Below, in pieces: positions 24,988 to 35,576 of a DNA stretch of 64,000 bases. The notes below the pieces were generated by a model, which had not been told where the DNA came from, searched no databases, and saw only the letters and a list, made by a program, of their open reading frames with translations. The stretch comes from Cordia subcordata (Eukaryota > Streptophyta > Magnoliopsida > Boraginales > Cordiaceae): positions 12,501,501 through 12,565,500 of the forward strand of contig JAPTOF010000009.1 of NCBI GenBank assembly GCA_028554755.1. The letters run 5' to 3'. Each line of letters starts with the position of its first letter. Within the stretch, counting starts at the first letter, position 1. Both the position numbers and the translations under genes were made by a program.

Positions 24988-26169
24988 TCTATATTATAGT
25001 ATAAAACAGACTCCGTTGAATGTCATATTGTCACGTGTCGCTATTACTTTGTTGCCATGCGTTTACTACTTAATAATAATGTTCAAAAAATGCGTAGCTG
25101 TCTTTTTTTAAAAGAAATTTCCATAGATGGCCTTCCTTTTCTAGAATTTTCTTTTTTTATTATATTTGATTTTTTTATTTAATTCTTCCGTAATTGCAGA
25201 ATCTTAACTCTTTCAATTTTCAAAATCGTAAATATATATGGACATTACAAGTCTGTTGCCTAAAACTAAATTATTTAGTTGTTGTTCAATTTGATTTCTT
25301 CCCTTTTCGTGCACTAAAAAATCTTTCCTTTTTCTTCTCCATATATTATTTACACTTAATCATTAGCCTGAACTCATGATTAAATCATTATTTTAGTGTC
25401 ATATTTTTGCTCATACATTCCAATCTCACGCATGGTAACGTAGATTTGCTTCCCTTTTGTTCTAGATACTCGCAATTCGATCAATTCCTTTTATATCACC
25501 ACAATTTATTCGTAATTCCAAATTGTAATGTCTTGCAAATTTTAAAATTGTGTATATATAAGATAATCACATGTATATTGTCAATTTTTATCCGATCTTT
25601 TTCGATTTAGACACTAATTTGACAAAAATTGACAAGATACATGTAATTATCTTAAAAAATGGAGGCAAGCCTTCCTTCTGTTTTAAGAAGAGTATGTAAA
25701 AATGAAAGAATTTTCAAAATCTTTTTCTAATATATAATTTAATTTTAGATCCTAAACGTAATTCTGCTAATTGACAAATATATATGAACTTGGCTACTTA
25801 AAATGTTATCATATATATTGCAATCTAATCATTATATGATATTTAAAGTATAGTAACATCATTAATCTCTATTTGCTTTGGTAAAATATAGTAAGTTATT
25901 GTAGGTCATATGGAAAAGTTGGTTTTAATATTGTTCAGCTATTTGTAGTAATAGACTTTTTCCACTATATGATTGCAAATCTCTTTATTAGGTAGGTTTA
26001 ATTTCTTTTCCCAATACAACGTTATATTATTAACCATATGTGTATTATTATTATTTAATCTATTAAAATTAGTTCATATAATTTGTTTGAAACATTTAGA
26101 TAGATAAAAAATTAAATCTTTCAACCTACATATGGCATATCGTGTGCAATCGCACAGGTGACATACTAG
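24988..26169 (+). mobile_element. Non-autonomous Helitron (1.18 kb)
   Basis: The 5' end TCTATATTATAGTATAAAAC starts at 24988 after an A. The 3' end has a 5-bp-stem hairpin TGTGCAATCGCACA followed by a short spacer and CTAG at 26166-26169, then T. These are the Helitron hallmarks (5' TC, 3' hairpin plus CTRR, AT insertion site). Only short, unconvincing open frames lie inside. A (TA)n run follows the element. Confidence 0.75.
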
Positions 26170-26615
26170 TGTGTATATATATATATATATATATGTAGTT
26201 TGTGTGTGTGTGAGAATATTTGTGTATTTTGTAGTAAAGATCATTATATTTGTGCCGGTGTTGTTGATTTGGATGAAATTGTTGGAGTTTTTTAGTCGTA
26301 GAAGAGGTTGTTATTGTCAGAGTCGCGAGATAAACAAAAAAGTTTTTTGCGTGTTTCAGATTTGACGTTTCATCCTTTTGGAAGTTTTGCCTGATTTAGA
26401 TTTTATTATATAGTGCGTATATCTCACGCGCGGAAAGGTACACAGTGGTTATTAGGTGCACAATAATTAAAAAGCATAGTGTAGGAATTGTGAGATGGAG
26501 TAACTATTACTTTGGACGATTAAATTACTTTTGATCTCTTTATGGTTACGTGAACGTTATGTCTCATTAATTTTTGTATAAATGTCTCAATCTTTTACAT
26601 ATAAACTACAAAAAC

Positions 26616-26695
26616 TAGTTTTGATTGGAAGTACAAAAATTTTGACAAAATCATATAGTTTTGATTGGAAGTACAAAAATTTTGACAAAATCATA
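26616..26695. repeat. Perfect 40-bp tandem duplication
   Basis: The 40-base unit beginning TAGTTTTGATTGGAAGTACA occurs twice back to back (26616-26655 and 26656-26695) with no mismatch. Copies B and C have it once, so this is a recent local duplication. Confidence 0.95.
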
Positions 26696-26969
26696 TAAGT
26701 ACTGTGCACCCTAATTATGGATTTGACTTTGGTCGCGTTTCTAAGACATTTTGGTTTGTTTCTTTTAACTATAAATGAACAATTAGATGTAGTTTTAGGG
26801 TCGAAGAAGGCACATTTATTTAATTTAACCCCCTTGCATTTGGCAAATTTTTATTATTAGCGGTAGTTATGATTATAGTATCCATCTTAGACTTATAAAT
26901 AATTTCCCTAGCCTCTTGTTAAAATCACTGTAGAAAAGGTATTTTCTTTGTAATAAAAGTTTATGAATT

Positions 26970-27203
26970 AGAGCCTATTTAGATTGGTTTTTTTTTTAAA
27001 GAAAAAATACTTTTTTTTTCCTGAAAAAGTCATATTAAATTTGTAATAACTATTTGATTTGGCTTCAAAAAAAGCTGAAACTCTGAAAAAAACTCAAATG
27101 CAACTTTTTTTAAAAATCAGAATTTTCAACTTCTAAAAAAAAACTATTTTTCAAAACTATTAAAAAAATATTTTTGAAAAAAAGCCAATTCAAGTGAACC
27201 CTT
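26970..27203. mobile_element. hAT-type MITE inserted in copy A
   Basis: It starts GAGCCTATTTAGATTGG and ends GCCAATTCAAGTGAACCC. The internal blocks (GAAAAAGTCATATTAAATTT, TCAGAATTTTCAACTTC) match the copy at 53385-53640. Copy C of the host unit continues across this point, giving an empty site. Confidence 0.75.
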
Positions 27204-27502
27204 AGTCGTTTGCTAATTGACCCTTCTTGGTATGACTCTATCGCTAGTTAGAACATTACATCTTTAATAATGTGCACAGAGTCAAACGGCTAGCACTATA
27301 TTCTAATGTGCAGGGATGATTAAACATGTCTCGCATTTGTATGTTTTTTGGTTGGGTAAGAGGTCACCAAAGCCATATCACGCGAAGCCAAAAATAGAAT
27401 TTGCTAGATGATGACCTAGAAAATACTACTGAAAAATAAAAAATATATATACTTAGTGTATGTTATATCTAAGTGCCAAATTTGCCATGCTTGGCCAGGT
27501 TA

Positions 27503-27630
27503 AGGTTTGTTTGGATTGACTTTTTTGTAATAATTTTTTAAAATATTTTTTTTATAAATATTTGGCTTGACATATAAAAAGTTTAAATTTAACTTCTTTC
27601 AAAAATTAAAAATTTTAATTAAAAAAAACT
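27503..27630. mobile_element. Partial hAT-type MITE of the same family
   Basis: It starts AGGTTTGTTTGGATTGAC and carries diverged body sequence (TATTTGGCTTGACATATAAA); the right terminus is lost, apparently where a SINE begins at 27632. Confidence 0.5.
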
Positions 27631-27631
27631 T

Positions 27632-27750
27632 GGGATTAGGGGTTAATTCAGTGGTTGAGATTACCTTCTTGTAAGAGCGAAGTCTTAGGTTCAAATCCTA
27701 TAAGAATGGGGATTGGGTTGAGAGCGAGGCATTTGAGGAAAAAAAAAAAA
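27632..27750 (+). mobile_element. tRNA-derived SINE
   Basis: It starts TTGGGATTAGGGGTTAATTC. An A-box-like GGTTAATTCAGTGG and a clear B box GGTTCAAATCC are spaced as in a Pol III promoter, and it ends in a 13-A tail. Related copies lie at 54419-54528 and 42089-42192. No clear target duplication here. The open frame across it is not a gene. Confidence 0.75.
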
Positions 27751-28492
27751 AAGAAGAAGCTTTTTGAACATAATGTTTATTTCAATGTCGTTATTCTTTC
27801 TCCTTCAGCTACTCTTTGGCCCTTTATTTGGAAGGATCGGAAAAAACAATACTCTTTAGCAAATTCACTACAAGATTTCAGCTAGTAACTGAGTATATTT
27901 TGTTATGCTTAGAGTAAGTGTAAAAGAGTAAAATAAAAATTTTTATTCTAGTTATACTTTTTAAATGTAAGAAAATATTTGTTAAATTTCTAACTATAAC
28001 AATGATGTTAGAGTTTTTATATTTACTTTTTTCTTAAAATAGCAAAAGTTTGTTAGCTTAAAAGTGTAATTAATATAAATTTGAAAAATACATTTTGACA
28101 TCTCAAAGTATAACACATTTTATTTTCATTCCGTTCATGTCTACATTAGCTATATTTCCAAGGATAACAAACAGTAACTGTACTTCCAAATGTAATAGAT
28201 ATTAGCTATGCTTCAAATTGAATCATCAATTTTTAGTTACATTGAAAATACTTATACTTGGGCAAGAATAACTAACTAATTTTGTTACACTTTTAAACAT
28301 AACTATAAGTTTAAATATGTATAGCTACTGGTTTGATTTCTTGTTGTAAAAACAGTTGAGCTATATAGAGGGGAAAATGGAAAATTAGATATATAATACA
28401 AATATATTATTTTCTGAACATAAAGTTCACAAGAATGGAATTCCAAACTAGAGATAAGATGCGAAATACAATATGAGATATAATTTTTTATG
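27751..28492. other. Intergenic DNA downstream of the cystatin gene
   Basis: AT-rich sequence with no open frame resembling a protein and no recognisable repeat apart from simple A/T runs. It should include the cystatin 3' UTR next to 28493. Confidence 0.6.
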
Positions 28493-28831
28493 CTACCCTA
28501 TTTGTTTAAATGATATAAGTTTCAAGGGTACCAATCGACTCGAATTCCAAACTTCTGCCTCGTACAGATTCTCAGCATCACCATTTTTTGCAATGATAAA
28601 AAGTTTGTAGATGGCACCAGCAAGAAATATTAGGTCTCCTTCGACTACTTTCTCAAATTGTAATTTAGAAGAAGTCTTTTTGTTATATTCTTTGATGGCA
28701 AATTTCCCAAGCTTAATCACATACGGATCCTTTGGGTCTTTTATTGGCTGAGGAACATCAAAGTTTAGGCAAAAGACATAAGAGAATAAAATGGTCAGGA
28801 TCACAAAATGAAGGGAGGAGTTGAAAGCCAT
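28493..28831 (-). CDS. Secreted phytocystatin-like protein lacking the inhibitory motifs
   Basis: Single exon, 112 residues. Residues 1-21 are a signal peptide (MAFNSSLHFVILTILFSYVF). The plant cystatin signature follows as LGKFAIKEYN (41-50, family LARFAVxEHN), preceded by IKDPKDPYVI and followed by LQFEKVVEGD, the usual strand order of the fold. The parts that plug papain-type proteases are missing. The N-terminal Gly-Gly is absent, the central QxVxG reads IFLAG (68-72), and the second hairpin Pro-Trp is replaced after EVW by NSSRLVP. The family inhibits C1A proteases in apoplast or vacuole, but this member may not inhibit, or may be decaying. The start is the only ATG before the signal peptide and a TATA box lies 52 bases upstream. 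It is the only gene-bearing copy of a triplicated unit. Confidence 0.88.
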   Translation of the reverse strand: MAFNSSLHFVILTILFSYVFCLNFDVPQPIKDPKDPYVIKLGKFAIKEYNKKTSSKLQFEKVVEGDLIFLAGAIYKLFIIAKNGDAENLYEAEVWNSSRLVPLKLISFKQIG

Positions 28832-28867
28832 TTAAGGATAGTGTAAAATCAATGTGTATGTTTATTT

Positions 28868-29190
28868 GAATCTCAAGTTGGACTTATTTATAGTCAACTG
28901 GTTGTGAGATATAGTAAACCAATAAACATGGAATTAACTACTAATTTGGTCAGTTAAAATACTTTTCATCTCTTTATAGTTAGGTGGACGTTATATCTCA
29001 TTAATTTCCTAGTAAATTTCTCAATCTTTTACATAAAAACAAATAAAAGTTAGTTTTTGGTGAAAAATACAAAAGTTTTAGCAAAATTATATAATTACTG
29101 TGCAGCCAAATTATGGCTTTTGACTTTGGTTGTATTTCTTAAACATTACATTTTGTTTCTTTTAGCTATAAATAAACAACTATATTATAA
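28868..29190. repeat. Copy B of the triplicated unit (cystatin upstream region)
   Basis: It starts GAATCTCAAGTTGGACTTAT, as copy C does at 32018. It shares GATCTCTTTATAGTTAGGTG-type, CTCAATCTTTTACATA and ATTACTGTGCA blocks with copies A and C. The match breaks near 29190 (CTATAAATAAACAACTATA) and resumes at about 30322 (GAACAATTAGATTTAGACC), as judged against copy A. Confidence 0.75.
28883..28893 (-). promoter_or_regulatory. TATA box of the cystatin-like gene
   Basis: The minus strand reads CTATAAATAAG about 52 bases upstream of the ATG. In copy C the matching position reads CTACAAATAAG, so the box is damaged there. Confidence 0.65.
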
Positions 29191-29512
29191 CTTGTGTGAT
29201 ACACGGGAGAAATAAATATTTTTAATATCTTTATTTATAATTAATGCTCAATTATATTTTTACAGTTAATTATATATATTGTAAAATTTAATTTTTGGTG
29301 AGTTTTTGACACTAATAATTTCTTTTTATAAGAGATATTCAATAATTTCATAAGACATTTAAATTGTAAAAGTGAAATAAGAAAATAATTTGTTTTAAAA
29401 AAAGAAAAGCAACAAAACTCAATATATTTATTGGAGTTTAATTTATTTTGGAGAAAAAAACTAATTGAATTAAGACATGTGAAATTATAAGGTAAAAGTG
29501 GACTCTATTTTG

Positions 29513-29590
<78 letters not shown>

Positions 29591-30321
29591 TTTATAGATT
29601 TTTATAGTTATGTGAAGATAAAATATAAAAACATTTTGTTATATGTATTTTTTATAATTTTTCAATATCCACTTTTTTAGTGAGAAATTGATAGTAATTG
29701 AATAAAACATTTAAATTGAATAAATAAAATTAGAAAAGGCATAGATATCTATATATTACATAAAAAAGTTACATGCCATTTTAGTTAATATCACTTGTCA
29801 TCATGTTAAACTTCATCTTCTCTCCAGCAGAGTATTTAATCTATCCTTCAATATATATACAACTATTACCTAATTTAAATATATTTAATCACTAATTAGT
29901 AACGCTATTTTTATCCAAAAATAATGTTAAAAAGTATTTGTTTTTCATCCACACATAGAATGTAAAAACCGACCATCAATAATAAATAAAAATATTAAAA
30001 TACATATTTCTTTCATGCTTTGCATAGGTTATACTTTAGTTAATAGAAAAGGCTTAAACTTTTTGAAGGGACTACTCTCACGAAATAAAGATATGTGGCA
30101 TGATAAAGAAAGACATATATACTCTTTTATAATGTATATGGATATTATGGAATTTGATTGAAAAAACTGCATGCCCATTAACACTACTAGGAAAAGAATT
30201 GGTTTGGAAAATAATTTTTTAATGACAAAAAATAATACTCAAAGGATTCTGAAAAATAAATTCATTAGTTTAGGAAATGATTTTGATGGAATTTTTTTTT
30301 TTTAAGGCTAGAAAAATTGAA
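29191..30321. other. About 1.1 kb insertion into copy B, no gene
   Basis: Copy A runs straight from CTATAAATGAACAATTAGAT into its following sequence, whereas copy B has about 1.1 kb between the two halves of that block. The inserted DNA begins near TTGTGTGATACACGGGAG, which resembles Helitron 3' sequences, but proper termini were not found. It holds a (TA)n(GA)n microsatellite at 29515-29585 and no credible open frame. Confidence 0.45.
29515..29585. repeat. Microsatellite (TA)n(GA)n
   Basis: About 15 TA units run into about 20 GA units, the same compound structure as at 14947-15069. Confidence 0.95.
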
Positions 30322-30637
30322 GGACATGAACAATTAGATTTAGACCTTGGGTCGAATAGTTCAATCTCTCTCTTTTTTTTTGGGTTATTTTTTTATCATA
30401 TCAATTCAGGTGATTTACACATTTATAACATTAAAACTTTTCGAGGTTTTTGGCTAGAATTGATTTTCGGGCAATTTTGGATTATATAGTCGATTTAATT
30501 TTAAATGGATTTTTAACTAAAACCTAAAATTGATAATACAAATTAATTGAGCCAATAAATTATATCATACATGAATGCAAATGCGTTAAATTTAGCAAGA
30601 GGTTCATTTTGAGCAACTTTGGCTTAGTGGTAGTGTA

Positions 30638-31561
30638 TAGGGGTGGAAATTCGGATCGGGTATCCAAACCCGAACCCGAACTCTAACCCAAACCTGATCT
30701 GATGAAAAATTTACAAAAATTTTGGGTTCGGATGTATACGAATCTGATATCCAATAAAATTGCCAGATATTGGGTAGTAATTTGGATAACTTTTTCCCAT
30801 CCGAACCCGATCCAAAAAATCCAAAAAAACACACACACCCCATACACCATTTCATAGTGAATCATTCACCATAATATTCTAATATTGTATATATATAAGC
30901 ACTGATGTTATATAATATATTAATATTAAAATATACAAACAAAAAGAGAAAAAAAGATTCTACAAAAGTAATGAGAAGTTAAATAACATAATTAAGTTTT
31001 TTGTGAATAAGTTAGATAATTGGATTTAGTAATATAATTAGAGTTAACAAAATGTAACATTTCAGCATAAATAATTGTCGTGTTTAAGTTAGATAAATGT
31101 GAAAATATATTTGTACAGTTAGTATCTATTAATTTTTCCTCTTTTTGGTTGGTAGAAATGATGGAAACGTCCTTGTATTTTAACAAGATTTGATTTGCTA
31201 CCGTTATTTTGAACAATCTCTATTTTTTTAGTAGTTAATTAATAATTTAATACTTTGAAATTCTAATTTGCGCATTAAAATTAATGTTTTAATTTTGCCT
31301 ATTTTTAATTGCTAAGATTTATTGTTGTTGTAATGATTTTAAATTAATGTTGTTGAATTGATCAATAATTAATAAGCAATTTAACATTTTTTTAACTCAA
31401 CAAAGTATCTGAAAATATGAACCCTAAAAACCTGACATCCGAAAATCCGATATTCGGTCAGATAGTTACTTTTATACTATTCGATCGAGTTTTAATTTTC
31501 CTCATCGAAACCCAAATCCAAAAACCCAATTATCCGAAAACCTGTTCTGATTCCACCCCCA
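30638..31561. mobile_element. Non-autonomous hAT element (0.92 kb)
   Basis: The left end TAGGGGTGGAAATTCGGATC and the reversed right end TGGGGGTGGAATCAGAACAG are hAT-type inverted termini. Subterminal GGATATCAGATT- and CCCGAACCCGAAC-like repeats are rich near both ends. No transposase frame. The 8-base flanks do not match, perhaps because a second element adjoins at the right edge. Confidence 0.75.
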
Positions 31562-31660
31562 GTAGAGCCAGGATTTTGACGTAATGGAGCAAAATATTAA
31601 TTTTTTACTCAATAAGTAATTAAAAATTTATTATAAATATTCATATACACAAATTCAATA

Positions 31661-31694
<34 letters not shown>

Positions 31695-31815
31695 TTCTTT
31701 TGATTTTTGGGGGTGGGGGCAAAATATACATAAAAATTTATTTTTTAGTATATATATACACATTTGTGATTTTTTGGGCCGGCGTTGGCTGCCCCAACTT
31801 GCCCTGCTTTGGCTT
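31562..31815. mobile_element. Fragment related to the hAT element at 41372-41996
   Basis: It starts GTAGAGCCAGGATTTTGACG and ends near CTGCTTTGGCTTCCCT, echoing the AGCCAGGA / GGCTCC termini at 41372. The centre has GGGGGTGGGGGC and a (CA)n(TA)n microsatellite at 31662-31694. Ends are degenerate. Confidence 0.45.
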
Positions 31816-32017
31816 CCCTAAACCATAAATGGAACAACACATCAATTTTCGAAAAACAAAACCATTACTAGTTGAACTCATTTAAAAATCACCTATTCAC
31901 AGTCAACTCAGTTCAATAAAAGCAATTTTTGTAATATTTGCAGTTTCATATACATCCCTACTTTCTAAGTTGACGGTTGTGATTCTCAATTGATAGTGGA
32001 ATTGTGTAGATTTGTGC

Positions 32018-34330
32018 GAATCTCAAGTTGGCCTTATTTGTAGTCTATTGGTTGTGAGATATGGTAAGCTATTAAAGATGGAATTTACTATTATTTTGGT
32101 CTGTTAAATTAATTTTTGATCTCTTTATAGTTAGGTGAACGTTATATTTCATTAATTCCTATACAAGTGTCTCAATCTTTATCCGTATGTGTATCACAAC
32201 AGCATCCTATTCTGTGGTCTTTAATGGTGGACTCCATGGATTTTTTAGATGAGGCAGGGGTTTTAGGCAAGGGGATCCTCTTTCCCTTTACCTTTTTGTT
32301 ATTGGGATAGAAGCTTTGACCGGCATCATGGATATGCTTGCAACAAGTGGGAAAATCAATTTTCATCCTCGTTGTGGTAAGTTCAAATTAACTCACTTGT
32401 GTTTTGCTGATGATGTACTCATCTTCTCTAGGGCTGATGCGGAGTCGATTGTTGCTATCAAGGAGGGACTAGAATTATTCCAAGTTTTGTCGGGCCTTCA
32501 AATTAGTAAAGATAAGAGTGAAATTTACTTTGGGGTATGCACAAATGTTTTACAGACCAAACTCAAGGACATTATTGGTTTTAAAACTGGGTCTTTCCCT
32601 GTGAGGTATTTAGGTGTGCCATTTATTACTGGGAAACATGCTAAATTGGATTGTATGGAGCTTATTAACAAAATTGTGAGTAGAATTGAAGGATGGGCGA
32701 CTAAGTGGCTTTCATTGGCGGGAAGGAAAATGTTAATCCAGTCTGTACTCATGGGTATCCAAGGTTATTGGGCAAGAATGTTTGTATTACCTAAAGGAGT
32801 GATCAAAGACATTGAGAGTAGATTGGCGAACTTCCTTTGGTTTGGAAATAACATGATTGGTAAAAATAGAGTTGCATGGAATGAGGTCTGCAAAGCTATC
32901 AGTGAAGGGGGACTTGGCTTGCGAAGTATTGAGGATGCTAATCATGTTGCGAACCTCCATTATCTTTGGATGATCTTGAATCGTGAAGATACCATTTGGG
33001 TGAAGTGGATTTATTCTAATTACTTGAGAACTAAAAGCCTGTGGGAGATTAAAATTCCTCCTGATGCTCTTTGGTACCTCAAAAAACTCCTCCATCTTAG
33101 GGACAAGTTCAAGCAATTGGTCTTCAGAAAGATTGGAAATGGAGATGATATCCTTTTTTGGTATGATCACTGGCATCCTTTGGGTGTTTTGGTGGATATT
33201 CTTAAGACTTATAATTTTGTTGCTAGTCATATTAACCTTAGGGGCAAGAGTTAGTGATTACGTGTGGAATGGCAATTGGCATTGGCAGGCAAGCTGTCCT
33301 ATTCACAACTTTATTTTTGGAGTTGCAAATTTACCAACTCCAAATAGTCATCACAGGGATCGTTGGTGGTGGTTGGGAAATCCAGAAGGCAGCTTCTCGA
33401 CTAGTTCTGCATACATGGTCTTAAGGGATAAGGGTGATTTGCTTTGTTGGCCTGAGCTTGTATGGTTTAAGGGTCATACACCGAAACATGTAATGTATTC
33501 TTGGCTTACTTGGCGTAATCGACTCTCTGTAAAGAGAAGACTTCTTGCGTGGGGTTTACCTATTGATCCATTGTACAATTTTTGTTGTAGGATGTTGGAA
33601 GACCATGAACATCTTTTCTTTCAATGCTATTTTACTCGGCGAATCTGGAAAAAGGGTGCAAAACTTGCTTTTGGGCCCCATTGGGTTTATGATTGGATAA
33701 GCATTACGAAATGGTTCCTTGCCAAGTTTAGAAACAACTCTTTCAAAGTCCGCATTAACAAACTTTTCTTGGAGGCTGCCATTTATAATATTTGGCCCAA
33801 GCGAAATAGAAGATTATTTAGTCAGGAAAATTCGAGAAGTGATGAACAATTACTCATATTGATTGCTGGAGATATTCAAACAAAAGCGGTAAACTATTAC
33901 AAAGTTAAAAACACTTATACTAACGGGGTCTTATGCAAGAAATGGAGCATTAACGCTAGATTTGACTAATTTTGTGTAATTTTTGTATATTGCTGTTGAT
34001 TCCTGTAAAATTATCAATAATACAAGTACCTTGCTTATTTAGCAAAAAAAAAGGTGTCTCAATCTTTCACATAAAAACTATAAAAGCTAGTTTTTGACTG
34101 AAAGAACAAAAGTTTTGGCAAAATCTGATAATTACTGTGCATTTGACAAATTTTTATTATTAGTCGTAGTTATTAATATAGTATCGGTCATAAACTTATA
34201 AATAATTTCCCTTGCCGCTTGTTAAAATCACTGTAAAACAGGTATTTTCTTTTAATAAAATTTTATGAATTACTCTTTTATTAATTAACCCTCCTTGATA
34301 TGACTCTATCACTATTTTTTCCATTATTTA
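32018..34330. repeat. Copy C of the triplicated unit, split by a LINE
   Basis: The left half 32018-32180 matches copy B and the right half 34054-34330 matches copy A (TTTTTATTATTAGTCGTAGT, CTTATAAATAATTTCCCTTG, TGATATGACTCTATCAC). A LINE fills 32181-34053. About 135 bases present in copy A after ACTGTGCA are missing. No cystatin frame remains on the left, and the TATA position is mutated. Confidence 0.75.
32181..34053 (+). mobile_element. 5'-truncated LINE (L1-type) insertion with dead ORF2
   Basis: The insert is bracketed by perfect 14-bp duplications GTGTCTCAATCTTT (32167-32180 and 34054-34067) and ends in an A-rich tail (about 34043-34052). It carries the C-terminal part of L1-type ORF2. 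The reverse transcriptase palm has RGFRQGDPLSLYLF and the catalytic LCFADDVLIF, then the thumb region with YLGVPF and GWATKWLSLAGRK. After it comes the zf-RVT domain (33442-33650: FKGHTPKHVMYSWLTWRN, then CCRMLEDHEHLFFQC). Coding is broken: TGA at 32250 in the RT, and a frame change near 33240 between the frames 32316-33254 and 33064-33969. The endonuclease half is absent, so it cannot move by itself. Confidence 0.95.
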
Positions 34331-35269
34331 GTACACTGGGAAAAGGTAGTTTATATAATATTTTAGATTATAGATTGTAGATAAATATTCATCATTTGTG
34401 GGAAAACGTAGTTTATATAATATTCATCATTCCAGAGAACAGGCAGTTTCAAATACTTGAATTACCTTCTAATCCCAAGCCCAAAATTGATGATTATTCG
34501 TTAAAAGTCTATTATCTTGGGTTATATTAAAATGGTTCATGGCATAATTAACCATTAAGTTTGAGACCCAATGACTATAAGGTGACGAGGTAAGTCCTCA
34601 ACCTTAATAGTCGTCTCCGCTTATCAGTTTTGGGAATGCACTATAACTTGATGCAATATATTTTTTGGATAATAAATGTGGCTAACACATTAATTCCTTT
34701 GTAGAACAATAAATACAAAGATATTTTGATACATGATACATAGCACGAGTCATAACATTATAAATTCAAATAATTTCTCTACATGATAGATTCTATCGAT
34801 GCTTTTAATGATGGCATATGAATTGAAATTAAATTGTCTATCATAAGCATTGTAATGCATATTCAGATCTTCTTTCAATGCCTTGACGATAATGAATTGG
34901 GGTTGGTCCATACGATCAAACATCCAAATAACAGCCCTACCGAACATTGTTTAAGCGGACGTGAGTTTGCTAGATTCGATATAGCTATGCCTTTCTGCAA
35001 TAACATTTGGTTCAAGTTTGAATTTTAATAATTAAATTTCTGCATTTTAAAAAAAATGACGCAACACCTCGTACCATAATTTGTTCACAGGAATGATGAA
35101 TATTTATCTATAATTATGGAAAAAATGACATAGGATGGATTCATTATTTCTGTTGCCACTACCATACTTAAGTACCCTACTTAGGAATAATGAATCCATC
35201 CTATGCCATATTTTCCATTATTTAGCGAGGTGGCGCCTTCTAATACATGAGATGTAACTTTATATAATA
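34331..35269. other. Intergenic DNA with a strong hairpin
   Basis: AT-rich and without a credible gene; the antiparallel frames at 34750-34947 and 34834-35028 are unsupported. GTAGTTTATATAATATT is repeated at about 34346 and 34408. A long hairpin lies at 35114-35220. The last 45 bases (GAGATGTAACTTTATATAAT) look like a degenerate Helitron 5' end touching the Helitron that begins at 35270. Confidence 0.55.
35114..35220. repeat. Long inverted repeat (36-bp arms, 35-nt loop)
   Basis: Arm 35114-35149 and arm 35185-35220 pair with only four mismatches in 36. The core AATAATGAATCCATCCTATG is uninterrupted. The transcript of either strand would form a miRNA-precursor-like stem. It could equally be a tiny foldback MITE. 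Confidence 0.85.
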
Positions 35270-35528
35270 CTAGTTATTTCGAATCCCGTGCTTCGCATGA
35301 ATCAATCTTTTAATTTTCTTTCTTAATTGGAGAGAATAGCATAATTCTCAAAAGTTTATTGAGTTTGATCACATAACGAAATTTTAAGTAGTTTAAATAG
35401 AGAAATTTTAATTGATGTAGAGGCGAATAATTTTGAAGCTAATAAATTTGTATTGGTAGCCTGATTAGTTTCTAACTTAATGCCTATTGATTTCTTCACA
35501 GCAGAGAAGAGTATGAAGCTTTTATATA

Positions 35529-35576
<48 letters not shown>

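Larger units (their letters stand above)
26488..27260. repeat. Copy A of a triplicated cystatin-upstream unit (gene lost)
   Basis: It shares long collinear similarity with 28868-29190 (copy B) and 32018-34330 (copy C), for example TTTGATCTCTTTATGGTTAC, TGTCTCAATCTTTTACATA and CTTATAAATAATTTCCCT. In copy B this unit is the upstream region of the cystatin gene. Here no cystatin frame remains. A hAT MITE (26970-27203) interrupts it where copy C is uninterrupted. Confidence 0.75.

Noticed and set aside
27655..27885. 76-codon plus-strand frame
   Set aside because: It runs through a SINE and its poly-A tail (poly-Lys).
32787..33230. 147-codon minus-strand frame inside the LINE
   Set aside because: It is antisense to the reverse transcriptase/zf-RVT coding sequence.
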